A stretch of 64,000 bases of DNA from NCBI RefSeq assembly GCF_002849595.1, contig NZ_NRQR01000028.1:62001-126000 (forward strand). Reading direction: 5' to 3'. The DNA comes from Luteimonas rhizosphaerae (GTDB lineage: Bacteria; Pseudomonadota; Gammaproteobacteria; Xanthomonadales; Xanthomonadaceae). Positions 47,446 through 56,788 of the stretch are shown in pieces (positions within the stretch are counted from its first letter, which is position 1; every line of letters begins with the position of its first letter). Below the pieces are notes generated by a model that made no database searches, had not been told where the DNA came from, and worked only from the letters and a program-made list of their open reading frames with translations. A program made the position numbers and the translations under genes.

Positions 47446-49818
47446 ATGTCTGAGAAACTACTCGTAAGACGCGCCGCGGTGCTCGGCGCCGGCGTCATGG
47501 GGGCGCAGATCGCGGCGCATCTGACCAATGCCGGCGTCGATACGGTCCTGTTCGACCTGCCGGCCAAGGACGGCAATGCGGACGGCGTGGTGCAGAAGGC
47601 TATCGCCAACCTCGCCAAGCTGAGCCCCGCACCGCTTGCGAGCAAGGCGCTCGCCGCTGCGATCACGCCGGCGAATTACGAGACCGGCCTGGCGGAACTC
47701 GAGACCTGCGATCTCATCATCGAGGCCATCGCCGAGCGGATGGACTGGAAACAGGACCTCTACCGCAAGATCGCGCCGCACGTGCCGGCGCATGCGGTAC
47801 TGGCCAGCAACACGTCGGGCCTCGGGATCAACGCGCTGGCCGACGTGCTGCCCGAAGAACTGCGGCACCGGTTCTGCGGCGTGCATTTCTTCAATCCGCC
47901 GCGCTACATGCATCTGGCGGAGCTGATTCCCGCCAAGGGCACCGACGCCTCGGTGCTCGAAGGTCTCGAAACCTTCCTCACGACCCAGCTGGGCAAGGGC
48001 GTCGTCTACGCCAAGGACACGCCGAACTTCATCGGCAACCGGATCGGCGTCTTCTCGATCCTGTCGACGATCCACCACACGCAGGAGTCCGGACTGGGCT
48101 TCGACGAGGTCGATGCCTTGACCGGCCCCCTGCTCGGCCGCCCTAAATCCGCGACCTACCGAACGTCCGATGTGGTCGGCCTCGATACGATGTCCCACGT
48201 CATCAAGACGATGGCTGATACCCTGCCCGACGATCCGTGGCACGAATACTTCGCGTCGCCCGCGTGGTTGAAGGCGCTGATCGACAAGGGCGCGCTGGGC
48301 CAGAAGGCCGGCGCCGGCATCTTCCGCAAGGTCGGCAAGGACATCCATGTTCTCGACCTCGAGACGCAGGACTACCGCCCCGCGGACCGCGGCGCGGCGC
48401 CGGACGTGGTCGAGATCCTGAAGATCAAGGATCCCGCCGACAAGTTCGCCAAGCTGCGCGCCAGCCCGCATCCGCAGGCGCAGTTCGTCTGGGCGCTGTT
48501 CCGCGACCTGTTCCATTACAGCGCGGTGCACCTGGAAGACATCGCCGAGACCGCGCGCGACGTGGATCTGGCGATCCGATGGGGCTACGGCTGGTCGATG
48601 GGTCCGTTCGAGACCTGGCAGGCCGCCGGCTGGAAGCAGGTTGCCGACTGGATCGCCGAGGACATCGTCGCCGGCAAGACCATGAGCAGCGCGCCCCTGC
48701 CCGACTGGGTGTTCGACGGTCGCGACGGCGTGCATGGCGCCGAGGGCAGCTACAGCCCGGGACGCGACGCGAAGCTCCCTCGTTCTTCGCTGCCGGTCTA
48801 CCGGCGCCAGCGCTTTCCGGACGCGTTGCTCGGCGAGAACTTCGCCTCGGGCGATACCGTCTACGAGAACAACGGCATCCGCCTGTGGACGGACGGCGAC
48901 GACATCGGCGTGATCAGCTTCAAGACCAAGATGCACACGGTGTCCGACCAAGTGCTCGACGGGATCCAGGAAGCGATCGGCCTCGCCGAGAGGAGCTTCA
49001 AGGGCGTCGTGATCTGGCAGCCGAAGGAGCCGTTCTCCGCAGGCGCCGACCTGTCCGGCGCGCTCGGCCTGCTGCAGGCCGGCAAGCTCGACGCCTTCGA
49101 GGCGATGGTCGCGAACTTCCAGGCGACCAGCCAGCGCATCAAGTATTCACTGGTGCCGGTCGTCGCGGCGGTCCGCGGCCTCGCCCTCGGGGGCGGCTGC
49201 GAGTTCCAGATGCACAGCGCCCGCACCGTCGCGTCGCTGGAGAGCTACATCGGCCTGGTCGAGGCCGGGGTCGGCCTGCTGCCGGCCGGTGGCGGACTGA
49301 AGGAACTGGCGTTGCGTGCGTCGGAAGCCGCGGGCGACAACGGCGACGTGTTCGCCGAGCTGAAGAAGACGTTCGAGACCGTGGCGATGGCCAAGGTCTC
49401 GGCATCCGCGGTCGACGCCAAGCAGCTCGGCCTGTTGCGCGCCGATGATCTGGTCGCGTTCAACGCCTATGAGCTGCTGCACATCGCACGTCAGCAGGCG
49501 TCGGCCTTGGCCGAGTCCGGTTACCGGCCGCCGCTCCCGGCGCGCCGCATCCGGGTCGCCGGCGACGTCGGCATCGCCACGTTCAAGATGCTGCTGGTCA
49601 ACATGCTCGAAGGTCGCTTCGTCAGCGAATACGACTACGAGATCGCGTCGCGGATCGCGACCGTGCTGTGCGGCGGCGAGATCGACCGCGGCGCGCTGGT
49701 CGACGAAGCGTGGTTGCTCAAGCTCGAACGCCAGCACTTCGTCGAACTCGCCCAGCAGGAGAAGACCCAGGCGCGCATCGGCCACATGCTCAAGACCGGC
49801 AAGCCGCTGCGCAACTGA
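47446..49818 (+). CDS. fadB: 3-hydroxyacyl-CoA dehydrogenase/enoyl-CoA hydratase fusion
   Basis: 790 residues from ATG 47446 (GGA spacing better than the ATG nine bases upstream). The dehydrogenase domain comes first: VLGAGVMGAQIAAHLTNAG, SNTSGLGIN, HFFNPPRYMHLAELI. The hydratase/isomerase domain follows at about residue 490 onwards (FSAGADLSGALG, RGLALGGGCEFQMHSAR, GLVEAGVGLLPAGGG). This order (dehydrogenase then hydratase) is that of FadN-like proteins rather than E. coli FadB. It carries out the middle steps of beta-oxidation. Confidence 0.9.
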   Translation: MSEKLLVRRAAVLGAGVMGAQIAAHLTNAGVDTVLFDLPAKDGNADGVVQKAIANLAKLSPAPLASKALAAAITPANYETGLAELETCDLIIEAIAERMDWKQDLYRKIAPHVPAHAVLASNTSGLGINALADVLPEELRHRFCGVHFFNPPRYMHLAELIPAKGTDASVLEGLETFLTTQLGKGVVYAKDTPNFIGNRIGVFSILSTIHHTQESGLGFDEVDALTGPLLGRPKSATYRTSDVVGLDTMSHVIKTMADTLPDDPWHEYFASPAWLKALIDKGALGQKAGAGIFRKVGKDIHVLDLETQDYRPADRGAAPDVVEILKIKDPADKFAKLRASPHPQAQFVWALFRDLFHYSAVHLEDIAETARDVDLAIRWGYGWSMGPFETWQAAGWKQVADWIAEDIVAGKTMSSAPLPDWVFDGRDGVHGAEGSYSPGRDAKLPRSSLPVYRRQRFPDALLGENFASGDTVYENNGIRLWTDGDDIGVISFKTKMHTVSDQVLDGIQEAIGLAERSFKGVVIWQPKEPFSAGADLSGALGLLQAGKLDAFEAMVANFQATSQRIKYSLVPVVAAVRGLALGGGCEFQMHSARTVASLESYIGLVEAGVGLLPAGGGLKELALRASEAAGDNGDVFAELKKTFETVAMAKVSASAVDAKQLGLLRADDLVAFNAYELLHIARQQASALAESGYRPPLPARRIRVAGDVGIATFKMLLVNMLEGRFVSEYDYEIASRIATVLCGGEIDRGALVDEAWLLKLERQHFVELAQQEKTQARIGHMLKTGKPLRN

Positions 49819-49966
49819 GTCCACCGATCCAGGTCCGGCCGCCGCATCGAGCGGCGCCCGGATCCCCCGACATCCCAATTGCCCTCGGCGGCGGGACGTC
49901 CACGCGAGCGCGGATCCGACCCCGTCGGACGCCTCCCGGACACCCGCCCCGGCTTCGGAGAACACC

Positions 49967-51172
49967 ATGAGCAGACAAGTCCAGGACGCCTATATCGTCG
50001 CCGCCACCCGCACACCGGTCGGCAAGGCGCCGAAGGGTGTGTTCCGCAACACCCGCCCCGACGACATGCTCGCCCACGTGCTCAAGGCCGTGGTCGCGCA
50101 GGCGCCGGGCATCGACCTGTCGCGCATCGACGACGCCGTCATCGGCTGCGCGATGCCGGAAGGCGAGCAAGGCATGAACGTCGGTCGCATCGCGGTGCTG
50201 CTGGCCGGGCTGCCCGACACCGTCGCGGCGCAGACCATCAACCGCTTCTGTTCCTCCGGCCTGCAGGCCGTGGCCCTCGCGGCCGACCAGATCCGGCTCG
50301 GCAATGCCGACCTGATGCTGGCCGGTGGCACCGAGAGCATGAGCATGGTCCCGATGATGGGCAACAAGGTTGCGCTGAGCCCGAGCGTGTTCAAGAACGA
50401 CCACGTCGCGATCGCCTATGGCATGGGCATCACGGCCGAGAAGGTCGCCGAGGAATGGAAGGTGTCGCGTGACGACCAGGACGCCTTCGCCCTCGCCTCG
50501 CACCAGAAGGCGATCGCGGCGATCGCGGCGGGCGAATTCCGTGACGAGATCACGCCCTACGAGATCCACTCCCACCAGCCCGACCTCGCCGGCAATACCG
50601 TGCAGTTGCGCAAGCTGCTAGTCGAGCACGACGAAGGCCCGCGCCAGGATTCGAGCCTGGAAGGACTCGCCAAGCTGCGCCCGGTGTTCCGCAACGGCCA
50701 GTTCGGCGGCAGCGTGACCGCCGGCAACAGCTCGCAGATGAGCGACGGCGCAGCGGCGGTGCTGCTGGCCTCGGAGCAGGCGATCAAGGACTACGGTCTG
50801 ACGCCGATCGCACGCCTCGTCAGCTTCTCCGTCGCGGGCGTGCGCCCGGAGGTCATGGGCATCGGGCCGATCGCCGCGATCCCGAAGGCGCTGAAGCAGG
50901 CGGGCCTGACACTCGACCAGATCGACTGGATCGAACTCAACGAGGCATTCGCAGCGCAGGCGCTCGCCGTGATCCGCGACAGCGGCCTCGACCCGTCGAA
51001 GGTCAATCCGCTGGGCGGCGCGATCGCACTGGGCCATCCGCTCGGCGCGACGGGCGCGATCCGCACTGCGACGATCGTGCACGGAATGCGGCGTCGCCAG
51101 CAGAAGTACGGCCTGGTGACGATGTGCATCGGAACAGGCATGGGCGCGGCGGGCATTATCGAAGCGCTGTGA
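49967..51172 (+). CDS. fadA: acetyl-CoA acyltransferase (3-ketoacyl-CoA thiolase)
   Basis: 401 residues from ATG 49967 with GGAG upstream. The catalytic Cys is in [19 protein letters not shown] (about residue 91), with His in [18 protein letters not shown] and a second Cys in [12 protein letters not shown]. It cleaves 3-ketoacyl-CoA to acetyl-CoA. Separated from fadB by 148 bases without a gene and followed by a strong terminator. Confidence 0.95.
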   Translation: MSRQVQDAYIVAATRTPVGKAPKGVFRNTRPDDMLAHVLKAVVAQAPGIDLSRIDDAVIGCAMPEGEQGMNVGRIAVLLAGLPDTVAAQTINRFCSSGLQAVALAADQIRLGNADLMLAGGTESMSMVPMMGNKVALSPSVFKNDHVAIAYGMGITAEKVAEEWKVSRDDQDAFALASHQKAIAAIAAGEFRDEITPYEIHSHQPDLAGNTVQLRKLLVEHDEGPRQDSSLEGLAKLRPVFRNGQFGGSVTAGNSSQMSDGAAAVLLASEQAIKDYGLTPIARLVSFSVAGVRPEVMGIGPIAAIPKALKQAGLTLDQIDWIELNEAFAAQALAVIRDSGLDPSKVNPLGGAIALGHPLGATGAIRTATIVHGMRRRQQKYGLVTMCIGTGMGAAGIIEAL

Positions 51173-51201
51173 CGCGGCCGTAAGTGAACCTGCGTGCAAC
51201 G

Positions 51202-51229
51202 AAAAAGGCGGCCATCCGGCCGCCTTTTT
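51202..51229. terminator. bidirectional terminator between fadA and galU
   Basis: AAAAAGGCGGCC, loop ATCC, GGCCGCCTTTTT: T runs on both strands, serving convergent fadA and galU. Confidence 0.92.
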
Positions 51230-51262
51230 CGTCTGTCCCGACCCTGTGGCACGGACGGGTCG

Positions 51263-52165
51263 TCAGTCGAGATCGCGCACGCCCAGCTCGTCCAGCGCGC
51301 TCTGCATCATCGCCGCCGCAGGCTCGCTGAGCTTTTCGTTGTCGAGTGCGTACCGGATCGTGGCTTCGATCAGGCCGATGTGCGTACCGCAGTCGAAGCG
51401 CGTGCCCTTGAAGCGGAACGCATGGACCGGCTTGCGTGCCAGCAGCGTCTCGATCGCGTCGGTCAACTGGATCTCGCCACCGGCCCCGGGCGTCGTCTGC
51501 TCGAGCAGGTCGAAGATGCTGCCGTCGAGCACGTAGCGACCGACGACTGCCAGATTGCTGGGTGCGTCCTCGGGCTTCGGCTTTTCGACCATCCGGTTGA
51601 TCCGGCCGTGTCGTCCGTCGAAGGCATCCGTCGCGACGATGCCGTAGCTCGCCGTCCTCTCCGGCGCGACGTCCTGCACGGCGATCATGCTGGCGCCCGT
51701 CGCCTGGGCGGCGTCCGCCATCTGCTTCAGCGCGCCGTCGCCATTGCGGTTCCAGATCAGATCGTCCGGCAGCATGACCGCGAACGGTTCGTCACCGACG
51801 ATGGGCTTGGCGCAGAGCACGGCGTGGCCGAGTCCGAGCGCCTCGTGCTGGGTGACGAAGATCGCGCGCACGCCTTTCGGAAGCGGATTGCGCACCTTGT
51901 CGAGCAGTTCGAGCTTGCCCGCCGCTTCGAGCCTGTCTTCCAGCTCGTAGGCCTTGTCGAAATAGTCCGCCACCGCGTGCTTGTAGCGGTTGGTCACGAA
52001 GATCAGCGTGTCGCACCCCGCTTCGATCGCTTCGTCGACGGCGTACTGGATCAGGGGCCGATCGATGATCGGCAGCATTTCCTTGGGAACGGTCTTGGTC
52101 GCCGGCAGGAAGCGTGTCCCGAGGCCTGCGACGGGAAACACTGCCTTTCGGATGCGTTGCGTCAT
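51263..52165 (-). CDS. galU: UTP-glucose-1-phosphate uridylyltransferase
   Basis: 300 residues. VFPVAGLGTRFLPATKTVPKEMLPI is the nucleotide-binding motif, VEKPKPEDAPSNLAVVGRYVL the substrate loop and GTRFDCGTHIGLIEATI the end. It makes UDP-glucose for LPS and exopolysaccharide. The start overlaps the dehydratase stop by four bases, so it is in the surface-polysaccharide operon. Confidence 0.95.
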   Translation of the reverse strand: MTQRIRKAVFPVAGLGTRFLPATKTVPKEMLPIIDRPLIQYAVDEAIEAGCDTLIFVTNRYKHAVADYFDKAYELEDRLEAAGKLELLDKVRNPLPKGVRAIFVTQHEALGLGHAVLCAKPIVGDEPFAVMLPDDLIWNRNGDGALKQMADAAQATGASMIAVQDVAPERTASYGIVATDAFDGRHGRINRMVEKPKPEDAPSNLAVVGRYVLDGSIFDLLEQTTPGAGGEIQLTDAIETLLARKPVHAFRFKGTRFDCGTHIGLIEATIRYALDNEKLSEPAAAMMQSALDELGVRDLD

Positions 52166-54072
52166 GGTTGTCTCGCGTGTCGTGGAGGAAACGCGACGAT
52201 CGTGGCACCCGACCTGTGCACGGCAGGCGAATCCTGCGGGGCGAACTCGGGAACGGCGTCGCGCAACGTGAGGCCGAGCAGCTCGAGGTCGTAGCGCGCG
52301 ACCCCTTCGCGCAGGCGCACCATTTCGGTCGCCAGACGCTCGGCATGCACGCTGCGCGCTTCGGCCTGCAGGATCTTGGGATGCTGGGTAGGCCGGTAAC
52401 GCTCGTCCGCGTGGAACAGCGTCTCGTGCAGCTTTTCGCCCGGGCGCAGGCCCGAATAGATGATCGAAATGTCACGACCGGGCTGTTTGCCGGCCAGACG
52501 GATCATCTGTTCGGCGAGCAGCCGGATCGAGACGGGCTCGCCCATGTCGAGCGTGTAGATCGCCTGCGGCGAGCCGATCGCGACCGACTGCATGATCAGC
52601 TGGCAGGCCTCGGGGATCGTCATGAAGTAGCGCGTGACGTCGGGATCGGTGACCGTGACCGGCCCGCCCCGACGGATCTGTTCGCGGAACAGCGGTACCA
52701 CGCTGCCGGCGGAATCGAGCACGTTGCCGAAGCGCACGGTGACGAAGTGGGTGGTCTTCGAGCTCGCGAGATCCTGGCAGACCATCTCGGCCAGCCGTTT
52801 CGTCGCACCGAGCACGTTGACCGGATCGACCGCCTTGTCGGTGGAGATCAGCACGAAGGTGCCCACCCGGTGCGCGATCGCGGCGGACGCGACGGTGTGG
52901 GTCGCCAGCACGTTGTTGCGCACGCCCTCGCGCAGCTGACGCTCCAGTACCGGGACCTGCTTGTACGCCGCGGCGTGGAATGCGGCGTCGGGCGCGGACA
53001 GCGTCATCGCATGATGGATGACCGCCGCATCGCCGCAGTCGCCGAGGACCGGGATGACCTCGATATGCGGGTAATCGCGCTGCAGCTCCGCCTCGATGCG
53101 GGTCAGCGCGAGTTCGTCGACCTCCACCAGCGTGATGCGCGCCGCGCCATGACGGGCGCACTGGCGGCACAGCTCGGAGCCGATGGAACCGCCCGCCCCC
53201 GTGACCAGCACGCTGCGCTCGCGCAGCCAGGCGCGGATGGCCTTCCAGTCGGGCATGACGGGCTTGCGACCGAGCAGGTCCTCGATCGCGACCTCCTTCA
53301 GCTCACCGGGCAATGACCGCCCTTCGAGCAGGTCGTCGAGCTTGGGGACCGTGCGGAACGGCAGGCCGGTGCGCTCGCATGCGGCGACCACATCCCGCAT
53401 CTGCGACGCGTCGGCGGAGGGCATCGCGATGACCAGCAGCTTGGCCGCGGTCTCGGGCGCGATCCGGTCGACATCGGCGACGCGACCGAGCACCGGCACG
53501 CCCTGCAACTGGCTGCCGCGCAATTTCGGCGCATCGTCGAGGAAGCCGACCGGATCGTAGGCGCCGGTCCGGCGCAGGTCGCGGACCAGCGTTTCACCGG
53601 CCTGCCCTGCGCCCAGGATCAGCACGCGGATCGCGGTGTGGCTGGTGCGTGCGCTGCCGTGATCTTTCCAGGTGCGGTACAGCAGCCGCGGCATGCCCAG
53701 CATGGCGGCGAGCATCAGCGGGTACAGCACCAGCACCGAGCGCGGCACCTGGTCGAGGCGGTTGTAGAGGAACAGCACGAGCACGATCGCCAACAGACCG
53801 AGGACGGCCGCCTTGACGATGTTCAGGAGGTCGGGAACGCTGGCGAAGCGCCAGACACCGCGGTAGAGCCCGACCCTCCAGAAGATCAAGCCCTGCGAGA
53901 TCAGGATCAGCGCGATTTCGATCGACCAGCCCTGCAGGGCCGGCGAGTTGGGCATCACCGAATGGCGGAACTGGTGCAGGCCGATCCAGCAGAGCCAGAC
54001 CATCGCCAGATCGTGCAGCACCACCGCGGTCCGCGGGGCCGCCACACTGAGGCGGTCACTCCAACTGGTCAT
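52162..54072 (-). CDS. membrane nucleotide-sugar 4,6-dehydratase (WbpM/CapD family)
   Basis: 636 residues. Four N-terminal membrane helices, a first nucleotide-binding fold (VLILGAGQAGETLVRDLRRTG) and the SDR dehydratase domain: VTGAGGSIGSELCRQ at about 290, the SSTDK-type segment LISTDKAVDPVNVLGATKR (catalytic Thr-Asp-Lys) and RFGNVLDSAGSVVPLF. The YxxxK tyrosine is replaced as usual in this large subfamily. It produces 4-keto-6-deoxy sugar nucleotides for O-antigen or glycan synthesis. Confidence 0.85.
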   Translation of the reverse strand: MTSWSDRLSVAAPRTAVVLHDLAMVWLCWIGLHQFRHSVMPNSPALQGWSIEIALILISQGLIFWRVGLYRGVWRFASVPDLLNIVKAAVLGLLAIVLVLFLYNRLDQVPRSVLVLYPLMLAAMLGMPRLLYRTWKDHGSARTSHTAIRVLILGAGQAGETLVRDLRRTGAYDPVGFLDDAPKLRGSQLQGVPVLGRVADVDRIAPETAAKLLVIAMPSADASQMRDVVAACERTGLPFRTVPKLDDLLEGRSLPGELKEVAIEDLLGRKPVMPDWKAIRAWLRERSVLVTGAGGSIGSELCRQCARHGAARITLVEVDELALTRIEAELQRDYPHIEVIPVLGDCGDAAVIHHAMTLSAPDAAFHAAAYKQVPVLERQLREGVRNNVLATHTVASAAIAHRVGTFVLISTDKAVDPVNVLGATKRLAEMVCQDLASSKTTHFVTVRFGNVLDSAGSVVPLFREQIRRGGPVTVTDPDVTRYFMTIPEACQLIMQSVAIGSPQAIYTLDMGEPVSIRLLAEQMIRLAGKQPGRDISIIYSGLRPGEKLHETLFHADERYRPTQHPKILQAEARSVHAERLATEMVRLREGVARYDLELLGLTLRDAVPEFAPQDSPAVHRSGATIVAFPPRHARQP

Positions 54073-55049
54073 CGGGCATCATCCTTTGCGTTTATCGCCA
54101 CCCAGCGTCGATGCCGGCGACGCAGCCAGAACCAGCATGCAACGGCGAACGCATACCACGTGACTGTCGTGACCATGATAAACGCTGGCGGCTGGTCCGA
54201 GGTCATCGTCATCAGCAGGATCGCGGAGACAGTCCAAGCCAGATACGCACCCGCCACCCGCAGATGCGGATGGTGCCGTTGCACGCACTGCTGATAGACA
54301 TGCTGGACATGCGGTTTCCACCACTGCTCGCCGCGGAGCATGCGTGAAGCCAGTGTCAACGCGGCGTCAACCAGGAAGGCGGACAACGGCAAGGCCAGCA
54401 GCACGCCGGTCCGGGCCTCCTCGATCAGCACGAGTGCGGCCAGCAACGCGATCAGATAGCCGAGCGCCCCGCTGCCGACGTCACCCAGAAAGATCCGAGC
54501 GCGCGGCGCATTGAATGGCAGGAATCCGAGGCACGCGGCGATCAGGGCGATTGCCAGGAACGCCGTCGCCGACGATACGGCGTGGCTCGTCGCCAGCCCG
54601 TTGATCCCGTCCATGAAATTCCAGACATTGACGAGACCCAGGGCGAGCATCGCGACGACCGCAGCGATCCAGATCGGAGCGCCGACGAGCGCGACGCCAG
54701 CGCCGAGCCAGCCGGCCGCCAGCACATGGACGCCGAGGCGTGACCACGGCGACAGGGGGCGGTGGTCGTCGATCCAGCCGATGCCCGCGACGCAGACCAA
54801 TCCGATGGCCGCGAGCCACAGCAGCGGTGCGAGACCCGGCCATCCCAGCGCCGCGGCGCTCAACGCGAGCAGGATCGCGACCACGATCGCGATGCCGCCG
54901 CCGCGCGGCGTCGCCACGGCGTGGCTGCGCCGCGCGCCGGGCTGGTCGACCAGCTGACGATGCAACGCGTAGCGACGTGCCAGCCAGGTACCACTGCAGG
55001 CGATCAGGAACACGGCGATGACGAGCGCCGGCATTGGAACCTGCGCCAC
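54069..55049 (-). CDS. undecaprenyl-phosphate glycosylphosphotransferase (WecA/WbpL-like)
   Basis: 326 residues with about ten membrane helices. NVWNFMDGINGLA is the Asp-rich NxxNFxDGxDGLA-type active-site motif. FLGDVGSGALGYL, RGEQWWKPHVQHVYQQ and the HxH site (RHHPHLRV) fit the MraY/WecA superfamily. It transfers a sugar-1-phosphate to the lipid carrier and starts glycan assembly. The segment after DGINGLA is somewhat short. It overlaps the dehydratase gene by four bases. Confidence 0.8.
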   Translation of the reverse strand: MAQVPMPALVIAVFLIACSGTWLARRYALHRQLVDQPGARRSHAVATPRGGGIAIVVAILLALSAAALGWPGLAPLLWLAAIGLVCVAGIGWIDDHRPLSPWSRLGVHVLAAGWLGAGVALVGAPIWIAAVVAMLALGLVNVWNFMDGINGLATSHAVSSATAFLAIALIAACLGFLPFNAPRARIFLGDVGSGALGYLIALLAALVLIEEARTGVLLALPLSAFLVDAALTLASRMLRGEQWWKPHVQHVYQQCVQRHHPHLRVAGAYLAWTVSAILLMTMTSDQPPAFIMVTTVTWYAFAVACWFWLRRRHRRWVAINAKDDAR

Positions 55050-55050
55050 G

Positions 55051-56229
55051 TCAGACGACGGCGTAGTTCAGCAGCGGCTTGATGGTGCCCCACTCCTTGC
55101 AGCTTGGGCATTGCCAGTGATGGCTGCGGGCACCGAATCCGCACTGCTTGCAGCGATAGCTCGGGTTGCGCACCAGCAGCTGCTCGGTGATCAGCCGCAG
55201 CTCCTGCAGCGTGCCGACGTGGTCGACGCCGTCGGCCAATGTGAGGTCGATGAGGGCTGCCTCGCCGCGGACCGAAGGGCGGTCCTTGAGCTGCCGCGCC
55301 AGGTAGGTCCGCGCGGCGCGCACGCCCTCGTCCTGTTCGACGAGTCGGGTCAGGGCCAGCACCGGCGCGACACCGGCGTAGTGCTCGGTCATTTGCGACA
55401 GGAAGTTGCGGGCGCCCGGGGTATCGCCGACCCGCTCGTAGGCCGCGAGCAGCGGGCCGAGGATTTCCGGGAGGAAATCGGGATCGTGGCGCGCAGCGCG
55501 TTCGAACGCCCGGATCGCAGCGGGATCATTGCCGGCATCGATCTCGATGCGGCCTTCGAGGATGCCGGCACGCACCGATCCCGAATCGGCCGCGTAGGCG
55601 CGCGTCACCGCAGCGCGCGCGGCGTCGGCGTCTCCGGCGGAACGCAGGCGGTCGGCCAGCTCGCATTCGAACTGCGCGATCAGCTTGCCCATCGGCTCGC
55701 CGGTCACGGTCTCGTAGCGCATCGCGTTCTCGATCGCCTTTTGCCAGTCCCGTTCGGCCTGGTAGATGCCGATCAGGTGCCGGAGCGCCTGCGGCGCGCG
55801 CTGGTCGATCTGCGCCAGATCGGTGAACACCGTCTCGGCGCGGTCCAGGAGTCCGGACTTCATGTAGTCCTCGCCGAGTGCGAGCAGTGCCTGCACCTTC
55901 TGCGGATCGGTCAGATCGGTGCGCTGCACCAGCCCCTGGTGCAGCCGGATCGCGCGATCCACCTCACCGCGGCGACGGAACAGATGACCCAGGGCGACCT
56001 GGGTCTCGAAGGTGTCCTTGTCGAGTTCGGCGATGTGCAGGAACAGCTCGATCGCCTTGTCCGGCTGCTCGTTGAGCAGGTAGTTCAGGCCCCGGAAATA
56101 GGTCGTCGACAGGCGACTGACCTGGGTATCGCTGTGGCGCTCGCCCCCCCGCCGCCCGATCACCCAGCCGGTCAGGGCCGCGACGGGAAGCAGCAGGAAG
56201 AACCAGAACCATTCGGTCACAAACGCCAT
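55051..56229 (-). CDS. lapB: lipopolysaccharide assembly protein LapB
   Basis: 392 residues. An N-terminal membrane anchor (WFWFFLLLPVAALTGWVIG), many TPR repeats beginning YFRGLNYLLNEQPDKAIELFL, and a C-terminal rubredoxin-like zinc ribbon (CKQCGFGARSHHWQCPSCKEWGTI positions with four Cys). LapB directs FtsH proteolysis of LpxC and so tunes LPS synthesis. The usual upstream partner lapA is not present between ihfB and lapB. Confidence 0.9.
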   Translation of the reverse strand: MAFVTEWFWFFLLLPVAALTGWVIGRRGGERHSDTQVSRLSTTYFRGLNYLLNEQPDKAIELFLHIAELDKDTFETQVALGHLFRRRGEVDRAIRLHQGLVQRTDLTDPQKVQALLALGEDYMKSGLLDRAETVFTDLAQIDQRAPQALRHLIGIYQAERDWQKAIENAMRYETVTGEPMGKLIAQFECELADRLRSAGDADAARAAVTRAYAADSGSVRAGILEGRIEIDAGNDPAAIRAFERAARHDPDFLPEILGPLLAAYERVGDTPGARNFLSQMTEHYAGVAPVLALTRLVEQDEGVRAARTYLARQLKDRPSVRGEAALIDLTLADGVDHVGTLQELRLITEQLLVRNPSYRCKQCGFGARSHHWQCPSCKEWGTIKPLLNYAVV

Positions 56230-56405
56230 GCATCACGCTCCATCAAGAAAGCGGCCTGGCCACGTTCGCAGGCACCCGGGGATGCATGCGGCAGGCGCCT
56301 TTGTAGCGGCGACCGCGGCAGCTGTCGGATCAAGGGCGATCCTAAACCGTTCGGAGTTGCGGCGCGCCGGATCTCGGGCGCGACGACAGAATAGGGTGGG
56401 ATCTC

Positions 56406-56424
56406 ATCCGGCAATGCGCCGGAT
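56406..56424. terminator. hairpin at the end of ihfB
   Basis: ATCCGGC, loop AATGC, GCCGGAT touches the ihfB stop. Seven-pair stem without a T run; partial terminator or processing site between ihfB and lapB. The 56230-56405 spacer holds no gene. Confidence 0.4.
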
Positions 56425-56726
56425 CAGTCCTCGGCAGGAAGCGGCTGGACATTGCTGACGCGATCGCGCAGCTCCTTGCCCGGCTTGAAGTGCGGCACAT
56501 GCTTGCCCGGCAACGCGACGGCATCGCCCGTCTTGGGATTGCGGCCGGTCCGCGGCGGACGAAAATGCAGCGAGAAGCTGCCGAACCCCCGGACTTCGAT
56601 GCGGTCGCCACCTGCCAGCGCGCCGCCCATCATTTCGAGCATGGCCTTCACCGCCAGGTCCACATCCTCGCCTTTGAGGTGCGCCTGACGCTGGGTCAGC
56701 AGTTCGATGAGTTCCGACTTCGTCAT
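56424..56726 (-). CDS. ihfB: integration host factor subunit beta
   Basis: 100 residues. [14 protein letters not shown] start, [31 protein letters not shown] arm region with the intercalating proline (GRNPKTG) and [10 protein letters not shown]. It binds and sharply bends DNA with IhfA. Downstream of rpsA as in most gammaproteobacteria. Confidence 0.97.
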   Translation of the reverse strand: MTKSELIELLTQRQAHLKGEDVDLAVKAMLEMMGGALAGGDRIEVRGFGSFSLHFRPPRTGRNPKTGDAVALPGKHVPHFKPGKELRDRVSNVQPLPAED

Positions 56727-56788
56727 GTGTCAATCGTGCAGACGCGAAGCGCCGACCCGGGACAGTCCCGGGCCGGCGCCGATCGCAA

